From NCBI RefSeq assembly GCF_013369485.1, contig NZ_JABWEB010000005.1, positions 1 through 64,000 of the forward strand: DNA of 64,000 nt. The letters are read 5' to 3'. How positions within the stretch are numbered: the stretch's first letter is position 1; every line of letters starts with the position of its first letter. The notes beneath the pieces are model-generated. The model was given only the letters and a program-made list of their open reading frames with translations, was not told the origin of the DNA and searched no databases. The translations under genes and the position numbers were made by a program. Positions 26,392 through 34,937 of this stretch are shown here, one piece after another. Origin of the DNA: Massilia sp. BJB1822. GTDB taxonomy: Bacteria > Pseudomonadota > Gammaproteobacteria > Burkholderiales > Burkholderiaceae_D.

Positions 26392-26859
26392 CTAGTCGGG
26401 CAGCGGTTCCTTGAGCAGGCGGTGCACCAGGACCGGAATGCGCGTATGCGACAGCACCTTGTTGGTGACGCTGCCCAGCAGCAGCTGGCCCCAGCCGCTG
26501 CGTCCGTGCGAGCCGATGAAGATCAGGTCGCAGCCATGGCGCGCCGCCACGTCGATGATTTTCAGCGCGGCGCTCTCGGCAAACGCGGTCATGCCCTCGG
26601 CCCGCACCGCCTTCTTGGCGCAGGCATCGAGGATGGGCTGCACATGTTCGCTGCCGGCGCGCTCCATCGCGGCGCGGTATTCCTCCTCGCTGGGATAGCT
26701 GGGCGGAATGATCTCGACATAGATCGGGTACTGGTATTCCGGCGCCACGAACAGCACCAGCGCTTCGGCACCCATCTGCTGGGCGAAGGAGACGCCGGCG
26801 CAGGCAGTCATGCGGGAGACGGCCGAGCCGTCGGTGGTGATCAGGATCTTGCGGTACAT
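26392..26859 (-). CDS. Universal stress protein (UspA family)
   Basis: 155 aa. The N-terminus MYRKILITTDGSAVS and the C-terminal ATP-binding signature G-x2-G-x9-G-S (GSHGRSGWGQLLLGSV) followed by TRIPVLV define the ATP-binding branch of the UspA family. The ATG at 26859 follows GGAGAGTGAT; the longer frame to 26946 has no ribosome site and would cover the FNR box. A perfect FNR-type site lies about 75 bp upstream, so induction under low oxygen is likely. Confidence 0.93.
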   Translation of the reverse strand: MYRKILITTDGSAVSRMTACAGVSFAQQMGAEALVLFVAPEYQYPIYVEIIPPSYPSEEEYRAAMERAGSEHVQPILDACAKKAVRAEGMTAFAESAALKIIDVAARHGCDLIFIGSHGRSGWGQLLLGSVTNKVLSHTRIPVLVHRLLKEPLPD

Positions 26860-26932
26860 ATCACTCTCCTTGTGAAAGTCCTTCCCCAACTTCATTGTAG
26901 TCTGATTTTGCATATTGTCTGGATGCAAAGAC

Positions 26933-26946
26933 TTGATGTAGATCAA
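26933..26946. promoter_or_regulatory. FNR/Anr box
   Basis: TTGAT-GTAG-ATCAA matches the FNR consensus TTGAT-N4-ATCAA exactly. It lies about 75 bp upstream of the universal stress protein start and about 300 bp from cheZ, so the stress protein is the likely target. Confidence 0.8.
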
Positions 26947-27123
26947 TAAAGCACCAGGAAGCGACAGGGGCGGGCGGCCGCCGACATTTATGCCGCATTT
27001 GTTGTCGCCATGGATAGATTTGTGGCCTGGCGAGGGGCAGCAATGCTAGTATCCCCAAATACAACAGAAAGTCCGGCTTTTGCGTAGGCGGTGCGGCTTT
27101 GCCTTTCTTTTCCCCCAGGGAGA

Positions 27124-27153
27124 TTGAACAAGGGGGGCGCGCCCTGCTACACT
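27124..27153 (+). promoter_or_regulatory. Sigma-70-type promoter for cheZ-cheA
   Basis: TTGAAC (27124-27129) and TACACT (27148-27153) are spaced by 18 bp. The gap 26860-27244 holds this promoter, the FNR box of the divergent gene and a leader of about 85 nt before cheZ; I see no other gene in it. Confidence 0.55.
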
Positions 27154-27244
27154 CGCGTAAATGCGGTAATATTGCCGGGCGTCATCTACGATTGCGCCGG
27201 GCAGCAGTTTAGGCAGCAATTTTTTACATGGAGAAGCAGGAATT

Positions 27245-28060
27245 ATGACCGACGCCGCTGATGATTTCGACGCCTTATTTGAAGAAGTGTCCGCGCAACG
27301 CGCCACAGCCGCTCCTGCTCCGCCCCCGGCCCCGGCTCCTGCCGCAGCGGCGGAAGATGACCTGGAAAGCCTGTTCGACGAAATTTCCTCCACCCGACCG
27401 CCCGATGCCGCCGCTGAGCCTGCGCCCGCGCCTGCTGCCGGCGAGGCCGACGCCCATGCGGCCGACAAGCCGATGTTCGAGCGTCTGGGCGGCATTGTGC
27501 GTCTGCTGCACGATTCGCTGCGCGAGCTGGGCTACGACAAGGCCTTGACCGAAGCGTCGACCCAGATCGTGGACGCCCAGGACCGCCTGGAATACGTGGC
27601 CAGCCTGACCGAGCAGGCCGCCAACAAGGTGCTCAACACCCTGGACGACGGCATGCCGGCCCAGGACGTGCTGTCGAAAAAATCCAAGGAAATGGAAGAC
27701 CGCTGGGCCGACCTGTTCGCCGGCAAGCTCAGCATCGATGAATTCAAAACCCTGGCAGGCGACTCGCGCGCTTTTGCCCAGGCCGTATCCGAAGCCACCG
27801 AGGCGGAAAAAGCCCGTCTGCTGGAAATCATGATGGCCCAGGACTTCCAGGACATCACCGGCCAGCTGATCAAGAAAGTCGTGGTCATCACCAAGACGGT
27901 GGAAGCGGAACTGGCCCAGCTGCTGCGCGACAATGCGCCAGTAGAGGTGCGCGAGAAGATTGCGCAAAAAGAGGTGTCCCTGATGACAGGCCCGTCGGCT
28001 CCGACGGTGGCCCTGAGCCAGGACAGTGTCGATGATCTGCTTGCCGATCTGGGATTCTAA
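27245..28060 (+). CDS. cheZ: CheY-P phosphatase CheZ
   Basis: 271 aa, against about 214 in E. coli. The core four-helix region contains AQDFQDITGQLIKKVV with catalytic D203 and Q207 (E. coli D143/Q147). The C-terminus SQDSVDDLLADLGF is the CheY-binding tail. The extra length is an N-terminal Ala/Pro-rich extension of about 75 residues carrying two acidic-hydrophobic motifs, DDFDALFEEVS (6-16) and DDLESLFDEIS (38-48), which resemble the C-terminal CheY-binding motif. It overlaps cheA by one base (TAATG), implying coupled translation. Confidence 0.9.
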   Translation: MTDAADDFDALFEEVSAQRATAAPAPPPAPAPAAAAEDDLESLFDEISSTRPPDAAAEPAPAPAAGEADAHAADKPMFERLGGIVRLLHDSLRELGYDKALTEASTQIVDAQDRLEYVASLTEQAANKVLNTLDDGMPAQDVLSKKSKEMEDRWADLFAGKLSIDEFKTLAGDSRAFAQAVSEATEAEKARLLEIMMAQDFQDITGQLIKKVVVITKTVEAELAQLLRDNAPVEVREKIAQKEVSLMTGPSAPTVALSQDSVDDLLADLGF

Positions 28061-29946
28061 TGGACGATATGCTGAAGGAGTTCGTCGTTGAGGCGATGGA
28101 CTTGGCAGTCAACGTGGAGGAGCACCTGCTGCGCCTCGAACGTGACCCTGACAATAAAGAAACACTGAACGCGGTTTTCCGCTCCTTCCACACCATCAAG
28201 GGCGGCGCCGGTTTCATGAACCTGGGCGCCCTGGTGTCGGCCTGCCACCTGACGGAGAACCTGTTCGACGCGCTGCGCACCGGCGCCGCGCCGGTCACGC
28301 CGCTGTCGATCGAGGCGGCGCTGCAAGCGTCCGGCTTCGTGGCCGACCAACTGGCCGAACTGAATAACGGCGCCGCGCCGGAAAGCCTGGGCGGCATGCC
28401 GGGCGATCTGGAAGCGATCCTGAAGGACGCCATCGAGGGCAAGAGCGAAGCCCCGGCCAAGGCCGCCGCGCCGGCCCCGGCGCCAGCGCCCGTTGCCGCC
28501 GCCCCGGCGCCTGCCGCTGCCGCTGCCGCTGCCGCGCCCGCCGCAACGGCATCGGCCGACGGCCTGGATTGGGAAGGCATGTACGAGGCGGTGATGCCGC
28601 CCGGCAGCTACACCCGCTCGGCCGCCGCCCCGGCCGCCGCTGCGCCTGTGGCGGCTGAAACCGCTGCCGCGCCAGCCGCCGCCGAAGCCGCCGCGCCTGC
28701 CGCCGCCGTCGCCAAGCGCGAAGCCCCGGCCCGCGAAGAAAACAAGCCGCACGCCCCGCCCGCCAAGGAAGAAAGCATCCGTATCGACGCCGTCAAGCTC
28801 GACGCGCTGCTGGAAGTGGCCGGCGAATCGGTGCAGGCCGCCAATCAGGCCGCCGTGCTGCTGGAACGCCTGCAGCAGTTCAAGTTCGAAGGCCAGGCCG
28901 CCTCCCTGATGTCGGCCCTGACCGAAACCCTGGAGCGCGCTTCGCGCTACTCCACCGAACTGCAGCGCGCCACCCTGGCCACCCGCATGCAGCCGGTGGG
29001 CCGCCTGTTCCAGAAATTCCCGCGCCTGGTGCGCGAGCTGGCGAAAGACCTGGGCAAGGAAGTCGAGCTGACCATCGAAGGCGCGGAGACCGAAGTCGAC
29101 CGCGTGGTGGTGGACAGCCTGTACGATCCGCTGGTGCACATGCTGCGCAATGCGCTCGACCACGGCGTCGAAGCGCCCGACGTGCGCCTGGCCGCCGGCA
29201 AGCCGGCCAAGGCCTTCATCTCGCTCAAAGCCTGGCAGGAAGCGAATAGCGTCATGATCGTGCTGCAGGACGACGGCAAGGGCATGGACCCGGTCGGCCT
29301 GCGCAAGAAGGCGGCCGAAAAAGGCCTGATCTCGCCGACCGCCAACCTGAGCGACGAAGAATCCTACCAGCTGGTATTCTTGCCCGGCTTCTCGACCAAG
29401 GAAGTGGCGTCTTCCGTGTCCGGCCGCGGCGTCGGCATGGACGTGGTGAAGACTGCCGTCGAGAAAAACCGCGGCGCCATCCACATCGATTCGGCGCTGG
29501 GCAAGGGCACCAAGTTCGCCATCCGCCTGCCGATCGAGCTGTCCATCGTGCCGACCATGCTGGTCTCGACCTCGGGCGCCTTGCTGGCGCTGCCGATGGC
29601 CGTAGTGCAGCGCGTGGTCGAACTGCCGGAAACCTTCATGGAAGTGGGCGGCGCGCCCGTGCTCAAAGACCAGGGCCGTCCGCTGCCGGTGCGTTCGCTG
29701 GCCGGCGCCTTGGGCTACGAACTCGGTTCCGAGCGCGTCGGCATCGTGGTCAATTCGCCGCAGCCTTACATCCTGGCCGTGGAAGCCGTGGACGGCACCG
29801 CCGACCTCGTGATCAAGCCGATGACCGCGCTGGCGGTGGAAGGCATTACCGGTACTGCGCGCTCGGCCGAAGGCGAGCTGGTGCTAGTGGTCGGCCTATC
29901 CTTCCTGATGGACGGTTGCAGGGGAAGTGTACGCATGGCGGCATAA
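28060..29946 (+). CDS. cheA: Chemotaxis histidine kinase CheA
   Basis: 628 aa. P1 (Hpt) has phosphoacceptor H44 in FRSFHTIKGGAGF. Residues about 125-245 are a low-complexity Ala/Pro/Glu linker where the P2 CheY-docking domain normally sits, so P2 appears absent. P3 (IRIDAVKLDALLEVAGE, RMQPVGRLFQKFPRLVR), P4 kinase (HMLRNALDHGVE, QDDGKGMD, SGRGVGMDVV) and P5 CheW-like regulatory domain follow. Only cheZ is adjacent; there is no cheY, cheW, cheR or cheB here. This may be the kinase of a secondary pathway, or cheY may be supplied from elsewhere. Confidence 0.95.
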   Translation: MDDMLKEFVVEAMDLAVNVEEHLLRLERDPDNKETLNAVFRSFHTIKGGAGFMNLGALVSACHLTENLFDALRTGAAPVTPLSIEAALQASGFVADQLAELNNGAAPESLGGMPGDLEAILKDAIEGKSEAPAKAAAPAPAPAPVAAAPAPAAAAAAAAPAATASADGLDWEGMYEAVMPPGSYTRSAAAPAAAAPVAAETAAAPAAAEAAAPAAAVAKREAPAREENKPHAPPAKEESIRIDAVKLDALLEVAGESVQAANQAAVLLERLQQFKFEGQAASLMSALTETLERASRYSTELQRATLATRMQPVGRLFQKFPRLVRELAKDLGKEVELTIEGAETEVDRVVVDSLYDPLVHMLRNALDHGVEAPDVRLAAGKPAKAFISLKAWQEANSVMIVLQDDGKGMDPVGLRKKAAEKGLISPTANLSDEESYQLVFLPGFSTKEVASSVSGRGVGMDVVKTAVEKNRGAIHIDSALGKGTKFAIRLPIELSIVPTMLVSTSGALLALPMAVVQRVVELPETFMEVGGAPVLKDQGRPLPVRSLAGALGYELGSERVGIVVNSPQPYILAVEAVDGTADLVIKPMTALAVEGITGTARSAEGELVLVVGLSFLMDGCRGSVRMAA

Positions 29947-29971
29947 GCATCAAGCACCAAGCAAGACACCA

Positions 29972-30003
29972 AAGCCTGCGGCCGAAACCGCAGGCTTTTT
30001 TTT
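29972..30003 (+). terminator. Intrinsic terminator of cheZ-cheA
   Basis: AAGCCTGCGG (29972-29981) pairs with CCGCAGGCTT (29988-29997), followed by a T-run to 30003. Confidence 0.95.
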
Positions 30004-30186
30004 CGCGTAGTCTTTTGTATTTATTTTCACAAGCTTTACATAAACATCAACAAAGGGCGCCAGATCGAACAGGCAAATTCCCAGGACGCATCGGCTCACG
30101 AGGCGGAAAGACGGGCTTGGTTTTGCGTTGCACAAATATGGCATAATCAAATTGGATCACTCAAAAATTAGGCAGCAGCAGCAACC

Positions 30187-31587
30187 ATGAAGACGCTTTA
30201 CGACAAACTCTGGGAATCCCATGTGGTGCGCACCGAAGACGACGGCACCGCCATCCTCTACATCGACCGCCACCTTGTGCACGAAGTGACCAGCCCGCAG
30301 GCATTCGACGGCCTGCGCGCCGCCAACCGCCAGCCATGGCGGCTGTCCGCCAACCTGGCCGTGGCCGACCACAATGTGCCGACCACCGACCGCTCGCACG
30401 GCATCGCCGATCCCGTCTCGCGCCTGCAGGTCGAAACGCTGGACAAGAACACCCAGGCTTTCGGCCTGACCTATTTCAATATGAACGACAAGCGCCAGGG
30501 CATCGTGCACGTGATCGGCCCGGAGCAGGGCGCGACCCTGCCCGGCATGACCGTGGTGTGCGGCGACTCGCACACGTCCACCCACGGCGCTTTCGGCGCG
30601 CTGGCGCACGGCATCGGCACCTCCGAAGTGGAACACGTGCTGGCGACGCAGACCCTCTTGGCCAAGAAATCCAAGGCCATGCTGGTGCAGGTGGACGGCG
30701 CGCTGCCGGCCGGCGTGACCGCCAAGGACATCGTGCTGGCCGTGATCGGCAAGATTGGCACCGCCGGCGGCACCGGCTACGCCATCGAGTTCGCCGGTTC
30801 GGCCATCCGCTCGCTGTCGATGGAAGGCCGCATGACCGTCTGCAATATGGCCATCGAAGCGGGTGCGCGCGCCGGCATGGTGGCTGTCGACGAGATCACT
30901 ATCGACTATGTGAAAGGCCGTCCTTTCTCGCCGGTGGGTCCGCACTGGGAGCGCGCCGTCGAATACTGGCGCACCCTGCATTCCGACGCCGGCGCCAAAT
31001 TCGATCTGGTCGTCACCCTCAACGCCGCCGAGATCAAGCCCCAGGTGACCTGGGGCACCTCGCCGGAGATGGTGGTGGCGGTCGATGGCCGCGTGCCCGA
31101 TCCCGACCAGGAAAAGGACAGCGTCAAGCGCGACGCCATGGAAAAAGCCCTGGTGTATATGGACCTGAAACCGAATACGGCCATCGAGGACATCCGCATC
31201 GACAAGGTCTTCATCGGCTCCTGCACCAACTCGCGCATCGAGGATCTGCGCGCCGCCGCCGCCGTGGTGCGCGGCAAGCAGCGCGCTTCGAACGTGAAGC
31301 TGGCGCTGGTGGTGCCCGGTTCCGGCCTGGTGAAAGAGCAGGCCGAACGCGAAGGCCTGGACAGCATCTTCAAGGCCGCCGGCTTCGAGTGGCGCGAACC
31401 GGGCTGCTCCATGTGCCTGGCCATGAATGCCGACCGCCTCGACCCGGGCGAGCGCTGCGCCTCCACCTCCAACCGTAATTTCGAAGGCCGTCAGGGCCAA
31501 GGCGGACGCACCCATCTGGTGTCGCCCGCCATGGCGGCCGCCGCCGGTATCGCCGGCCATTTTGTCGATGTGCGCGCCCTGCGCTGA
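30187..31587 (+). CDS. leuC: 3-isopropylmalate dehydratase large subunit
   Basis: 466 aa, the normal length. With LeuD it isomerises 2-isopropylmalate to 3-isopropylmalate in leucine synthesis. The three 4Fe-4S ligands are C346 (GSCTNSR) and C407/C410 (PGCSMC). Other family blocks: [41 protein letters not shown]. First gene of the leucine operon; a weak -10 (CATAAT, 30142-30147) lies 40 bp upstream. No leader peptide rich in Leu codons is evident. Confidence 0.98.
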   Translation: MKTLYDKLWESHVVRTEDDGTAILYIDRHLVHEVTSPQAFDGLRAANRQPWRLSANLAVADHNVPTTDRSHGIADPVSRLQVETLDKNTQAFGLTYFNMNDKRQGIVHVIGPEQGATLPGMTVVCGDSHTSTHGAFGALAHGIGTSEVEHVLATQTLLAKKSKAMLVQVDGALPAGVTAKDIVLAVIGKIGTAGGTGYAIEFAGSAIRSLSMEGRMTVCNMAIEAGARAGMVAVDEITIDYVKGRPFSPVGPHWERAVEYWRTLHSDAGAKFDLVVTLNAAEIKPQVTWGTSPEMVVAVDGRVPDPDQEKDSVKRDAMEKALVYMDLKPNTAIEDIRIDKVFIGSCTNSRIEDLRAAAAVVRGKQRASNVKLALVVPGSGLVKEQAEREGLDSIFKAAGFEWREPGCSMCLAMNADRLDPGERCASTSNRNFEGRQGQGGRTHLVSPAMAAAAGIAGHFVDVRALR

Positions 31588-31612
31588 TTAACCGATCCAA
31601 GAGAACACAATC

Positions 31613-31735
31613 ATGAAAACCCTATTCGCCATCGCCATCACCGCCCTGTTCCTAAGCGGCTGCAACACCGTCGCCGGCATCGGCAAGGATGTGCAAAAGG
31701 TCGGCCAGGCCGTTGAAGGCGCCGGCAAAAAATAA
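31613..31735 (+). CDS. Entericidin-type small lipoprotein
   Basis: 40 aa. A short signal with lipobox LFLSGCN is followed by NTVAGIGKDVQKVGQAVEGA, the hallmark of the entericidin A/B family of outer- or inner-membrane lipoproteins. It lies between leuC and leuD on the same strand, an arrangement repeated in other Burkholderiales. GAGAA is 8 nt before the ATG. Its function in this position is unknown; the E. coli relatives form a stationary-phase bacteriolysis toxin/antidote pair, but here there is only one gene. Confidence 0.9.
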   Translation: MKTLFAIAITALFLSGCNTVAGIGKDVQKVGQAVEGAGKK

Positions 31736-31787
31736 CACCGCAGTACGGCGGGCCCGACGGTCCGCCGTCGCTCTCCTTTAGAGAATC

Positions 31788-32435
31788 ATGGAAAAATTTA
31801 CCGTCTATGAAGGCCTCGTCGCACCGCTCGACCGCGCGAATGTCGATACCGACGCCATCATCCCCAAGCAATTCCTGAAGTCCATCCACCGTACCGGCTT
31901 CGGCCCCAATCTGTTCGACGAATGGCGCTATCTGGACCACGGCGAACCGGGCATGGATAACAGCGGCCGTCCACTCAATCCCGACTTCGTGCTGAACCAG
32001 GCGCGCTACCAGGGCGCTTCCGTCCTGCTGACGCGCAAGAACTTCGGCTGCGGCTCCTCGCGCGAGCACGCGCCCTGGGCGCTCGACCAATTCGGCTTCC
32101 GCGCCATTCTCGCGCCGAGTTTTGCCGACATCTTCTACAATAACTGCTTCAAGAACGGCCTGCTGCCCGTGGTCTTGAGCGAAACCCAGATCGATCATCT
32201 GTTCAATGAAGTCAAGGCCTTCCCCGGCTACCGCCTGGTGGTGGACCTTGAGCAGCAGCGCGTTACGACGGCCAATGGCAGCATCTCCTACCCCTTCGAG
32301 ATCGATGCCTTCCGCAAATATTGCCTGATGAATGGTCTCGACGATATCGGCCTGACGCTGCGCCACGCCGACAGCATCCGCGCCTTCGAAGAGCGTCATC
32401 TGGCCAACCAGCCCTGGCTGGCCAACGTCATCTAA
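31788..32435 (+). CDS. leuD: 3-isopropylmalate dehydratase small subunit
   Basis: 215 aa. Swivelling small subunit partner of LeuC. Family signatures: [21 protein letters not shown] (read in parts), [15 protein letters not shown] and [17 protein letters not shown]. The ATG follows TTTAGAGAATC. It lies 52 bp after the entericidin gene and 14 bp before leuB, in one transcription unit with leuC. Confidence 0.98.
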   Translation: MEKFTVYEGLVAPLDRANVDTDAIIPKQFLKSIHRTGFGPNLFDEWRYLDHGEPGMDNSGRPLNPDFVLNQARYQGASVLLTRKNFGCGSSREHAPWALDQFGFRAILAPSFADIFYNNCFKNGLLPVVLSETQIDHLFNEVKAFPGYRLVVDLEQQRVTTANGSISYPFEIDAFRKYCLMNGLDDIGLTLRHADSIRAFEERHLANQPWLANVI

Positions 32436-32449
32436 ACTCAAAGAATAAT

Positions 32450-33520
32450 ATGAAAATTGCTATCTTGCCGGGCGACGGCATCGGCCCGGAAATCGTCGCC
32501 CAAGCGGTGAAGGTGCTGAACGCACTCGACGAAAAATTTGAACTGGAAAGCGCGCCGGTGGGCGGCGCCGGCTATGCCGCGCATGGCCATCCGCTGCCGG
32601 AAGCCACGCTGGCGCTGGCCAAAGCGGCCGACGCCGTGCTGTTCGGCGCCGTGGGCGACTTCAAATACGATACGCTGGAACGCTCGCTGCGTCCGGAACA
32701 GGCCATCCTGGGCCTGCGCAAGAACCTGGGCCTGTTCGCCAATCTGCGTCCGGCCATCCTGTATCCCGAGCTGGCCGGCGCTTCGACGCTGAAGCCGGAA
32801 GTGGTGTCGGGCCTGGACATCCTGATCATCCGCGAGCTGACCGGCGACATCTACTTCGGCCAGCCGCGCGGCGTGCGCGAATGCCCGGACGGCCCCTTCA
32901 AGGGCCAGCGCGAAGGCTTCGACACCATGCGCTATGCGGAAGGCGAAATCCGCCGCATCGCCCACGTGGCTTTCCAGGCGGCGCAAAAGCGCGGCAAGCG
33001 CCTGACTAGCGTGGACAAGGCCAATGTGCTGGAAACCTTCCAGTTCTGGAAAGACGTCGTCACCGACGTGCACAAGGAATACCCGGACGTGGCGCTCGAC
33101 CATATGTATGTCGACAACGCCGCCATGCAGCTGGTGCGCGCGCCGAAGAAATTCGACGTCATCGTCACCGGCAATATGTTCGGCGACATCCTGTCCGACG
33201 CGGCGGCCATGCTCACCGGTTCCATCGGCATGCTGCCATCGGCCTCGCTGGATGCGAACAACAAGGGCTTGTACGAGCCTTCGCACGGCTCGGCGCCGGA
33301 CATCGCCGGCAAGGGCATCGCCAATCCGCTGGCGACCATCCTGTCGGCGGCCATGATGCTGCGCTTCTCGCTGAATCGCGCAGAGCAGGCGGACCGTATT
33401 GAAGCTGCAGTCAAGAAGGTGTTGGCGCAAGGCCTGCGCACGCCGGATATCCATGAAGCCGGTACCCAAAAGGTCGGCACCGAAGAAATGGGCGACGCCG
33501 TGGTGCGCGCTCTCGCATAA
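32450..33520 (+). CDS. leuB: 3-isopropylmalate dehydrogenase
   Basis: 356 aa. NAD-dependent oxidative decarboxylation of 3-isopropylmalate, the third leucine-pathway step. N-terminus [16 protein letters not shown]; substrate-binding Arg residues in [15 protein letters not shown]; active-site Lys/Asp in [10 protein letters not shown] and [14 protein letters not shown] motif [18 protein letters not shown]. The ATG at 32450 is preceded by AAAGAA; longer frames reach into leuD and are rejected. Confidence 0.98.
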   Translation: MKIAILPGDGIGPEIVAQAVKVLNALDEKFELESAPVGGAGYAAHGHPLPEATLALAKAADAVLFGAVGDFKYDTLERSLRPEQAILGLRKNLGLFANLRPAILYPELAGASTLKPEVVSGLDILIIRELTGDIYFGQPRGVRECPDGPFKGQREGFDTMRYAEGEIRRIAHVAFQAAQKRGKRLTSVDKANVLETFQFWKDVVTDVHKEYPDVALDHMYVDNAAMQLVRAPKKFDVIVTGNMFGDILSDAAAMLTGSIGMLPSASLDANNKGLYEPSHGSAPDIAGKGIANPLATILSAAMMLRFSLNRAEQADRIEAAVKKVLAQGLRTPDIHEAGTQKVGTEEMGDAVVRALA

Positions 33521-33586
33521 ATAAAGCGAAGAAGGCAGGGGTGGGAGCCACTGCCGCTCTTCTCATTCAACCCAAGGGAAAGCAAA

Positions 33587-34714
33587 ATGAAACTCGTAGG
33601 TCTAGTTGGTTGGCGTGGCATGGTCGGTTCGGTCCTGATGCAGCGCATGCAGGAAGAGGGCGATTTCGCCCATATCGAGCCGGTATTTTTCACCACTTCG
33701 AACACCGGCGGCGCCGCGCCTGCCATGGCGAAGAACGAAACCACGCTGAAAGACGCGACCAATATCGATGAGCTGAAACGCTGCGAGATCATCATTTCCT
33801 GCCAGGGCGGCGACTACACTTCCGACGTGTTCCCGAAACTGCGCGCGGCCGGCTGGAACGGCTACTGGATCGACGCCGCGTCGACCCTGCGTATGGAGAA
33901 GGATGCCGTCATCGTGCTCGATCCGGTCAACCTGAACGTGATCAAGGACGCCATGGCCAAGGGCGTGAAGAATTTCGTCGGCGGCAACTGCACCGTGTCC
34001 TGCATGCTGATGGGCCTGGGCGGCCTGTTCAAGCACGACCTGGTGGACTGGATGACCTCCATGACCTACCAGGCGGCATCGGGCGGCGGCGCCCAGCATA
34101 TGCGCGAGCTGCTGACCCAGTTCGGCACCATCAACGCCTCCGTCAAATCGCTGCTGGACAACCCGGCTGCGGCGATCCTGGAAATCGACCGCCAGGTGCT
34201 GGCCACCCAGCATGGCCTGTCGGCTGAAGAGACCAAGCAGTTCGGCGTGCCGCTGGCCGGCAACCTGATCCCGTGGATCGACAAGGATCTGGGCAACGGC
34301 CAGTCGAAGGAAGAGTGGAAGGGCGGCGCCGAGACCAACAAGATCCTGGGCCGCGGCCTGGACTTCGGCAGCCAGCCGATTCCGGTCGATGGCCTGTGCG
34401 TGCGCATCGGTGCCATGCGCTGCCACTCGCAGGCGCTGACCATCAAGCTGAAAAAGGATGTGCCGCTGGACGAGATCAACGACATCATCGCCAACGACAA
34501 CCAGTGGGTGAAGTTCGTGCCGAACACGCGCGAAGCGTCGGCGCGCGACCTGACCCCGGCCGCCGTCACCGGCAGCCTGACCATTCCGGTCGGCCGCGTG
34601 CGCAAGATGTCGATGGGCGGCGAGTACATCTCGGCCTTCACCGTGGGCGACCAGCTGCTGTGGGGCGCGGCCGAACCGCTGCGCCGCATGCTGCGCATCG
34701 TGCTCGATAAATAA
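33587..34714 (+). CDS. asd: Aspartate-semialdehyde dehydrogenase
   Basis: 375 aa, the length of the E. coli-type enzyme. NADPH-dependent reduction of aspartyl phosphate for Lys, Met, Thr and diaminopimelate synthesis. NADP motif [14 protein letters not shown]; catalytic Cys in [11 protein letters not shown]; second-half signatures [11 protein letters not shown] and [25 protein letters not shown]. It follows leuB by 66 bp and is closed by a strong terminator. Confidence 0.98.
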   Translation: MKLVGLVGWRGMVGSVLMQRMQEEGDFAHIEPVFFTTSNTGGAAPAMAKNETTLKDATNIDELKRCEIIISCQGGDYTSDVFPKLRAAGWNGYWIDAASTLRMEKDAVIVLDPVNLNVIKDAMAKGVKNFVGGNCTVSCMLMGLGGLFKHDLVDWMTSMTYQAASGGGAQHMRELLTQFGTINASVKSLLDNPAAAILEIDRQVLATQHGLSAEETKQFGVPLAGNLIPWIDKDLGNGQSKEEWKGGAETNKILGRGLDFGSQPIPVDGLCVRIGAMRCHSQALTIKLKKDVPLDEINDIIANDNQWVKFVPNTREASARDLTPAAVTGSLTIPVGRVRKMSMGGEYISAFTVGDQLLWGAAEPLRRMLRIVLDK

Positions 34715-34757
34715 GCAGCTTTGGCTGTATCAGGGTTCGTTTGCGAACCCTTTCCGA

Positions 34758-34790
34758 AAGGCCGATTTCATAGGGAAATCGGCCTTTTTT
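34758..34790 (+). terminator. Intrinsic terminator of leu-asd
   Basis: AAGGCCGATTTC (34758-34769) pairs with GAAATCGGCCTT (34775-34786) and runs into TTTTTT. A smaller hairpin AGGGTTCG/CGAACCCT lies just before it. Confidence 0.95.
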
Positions 34791-34855
34791 CTTGGCTTTG
34801 CACGCAGAATTCGGCATTGTGGGGACACCCGGGGCGCGGCGAGGGGGCGGAATGC

Positions 34856-34884
34856 TTGCACGCTTGATGCCATGATGTTATGTT
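34856..34884 (+). promoter_or_regulatory. Sigma-70-type promoter for fimV
   Basis: TTGCAC (34856-34861) and TATGTT (34879-34884) are 17 bp apart, about 55 bp upstream of the fimV start codon. Confidence 0.5.
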
Positions 34885-34937
34885 GGGATATCCGGGAAAG
34901 TAACTTTTCCCCAGTTAACCTATTTAAGCCCCACACT

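Noticed and set aside
28440..28720. Ala/Pro repeat tract in cheA as a possible tandem DNA repeat
   Set aside because: Units are imperfect and encode a typical interdomain linker; similar tracts occur in cheZ, fimV and the SPOR gene and reflect GC-rich linker coding.
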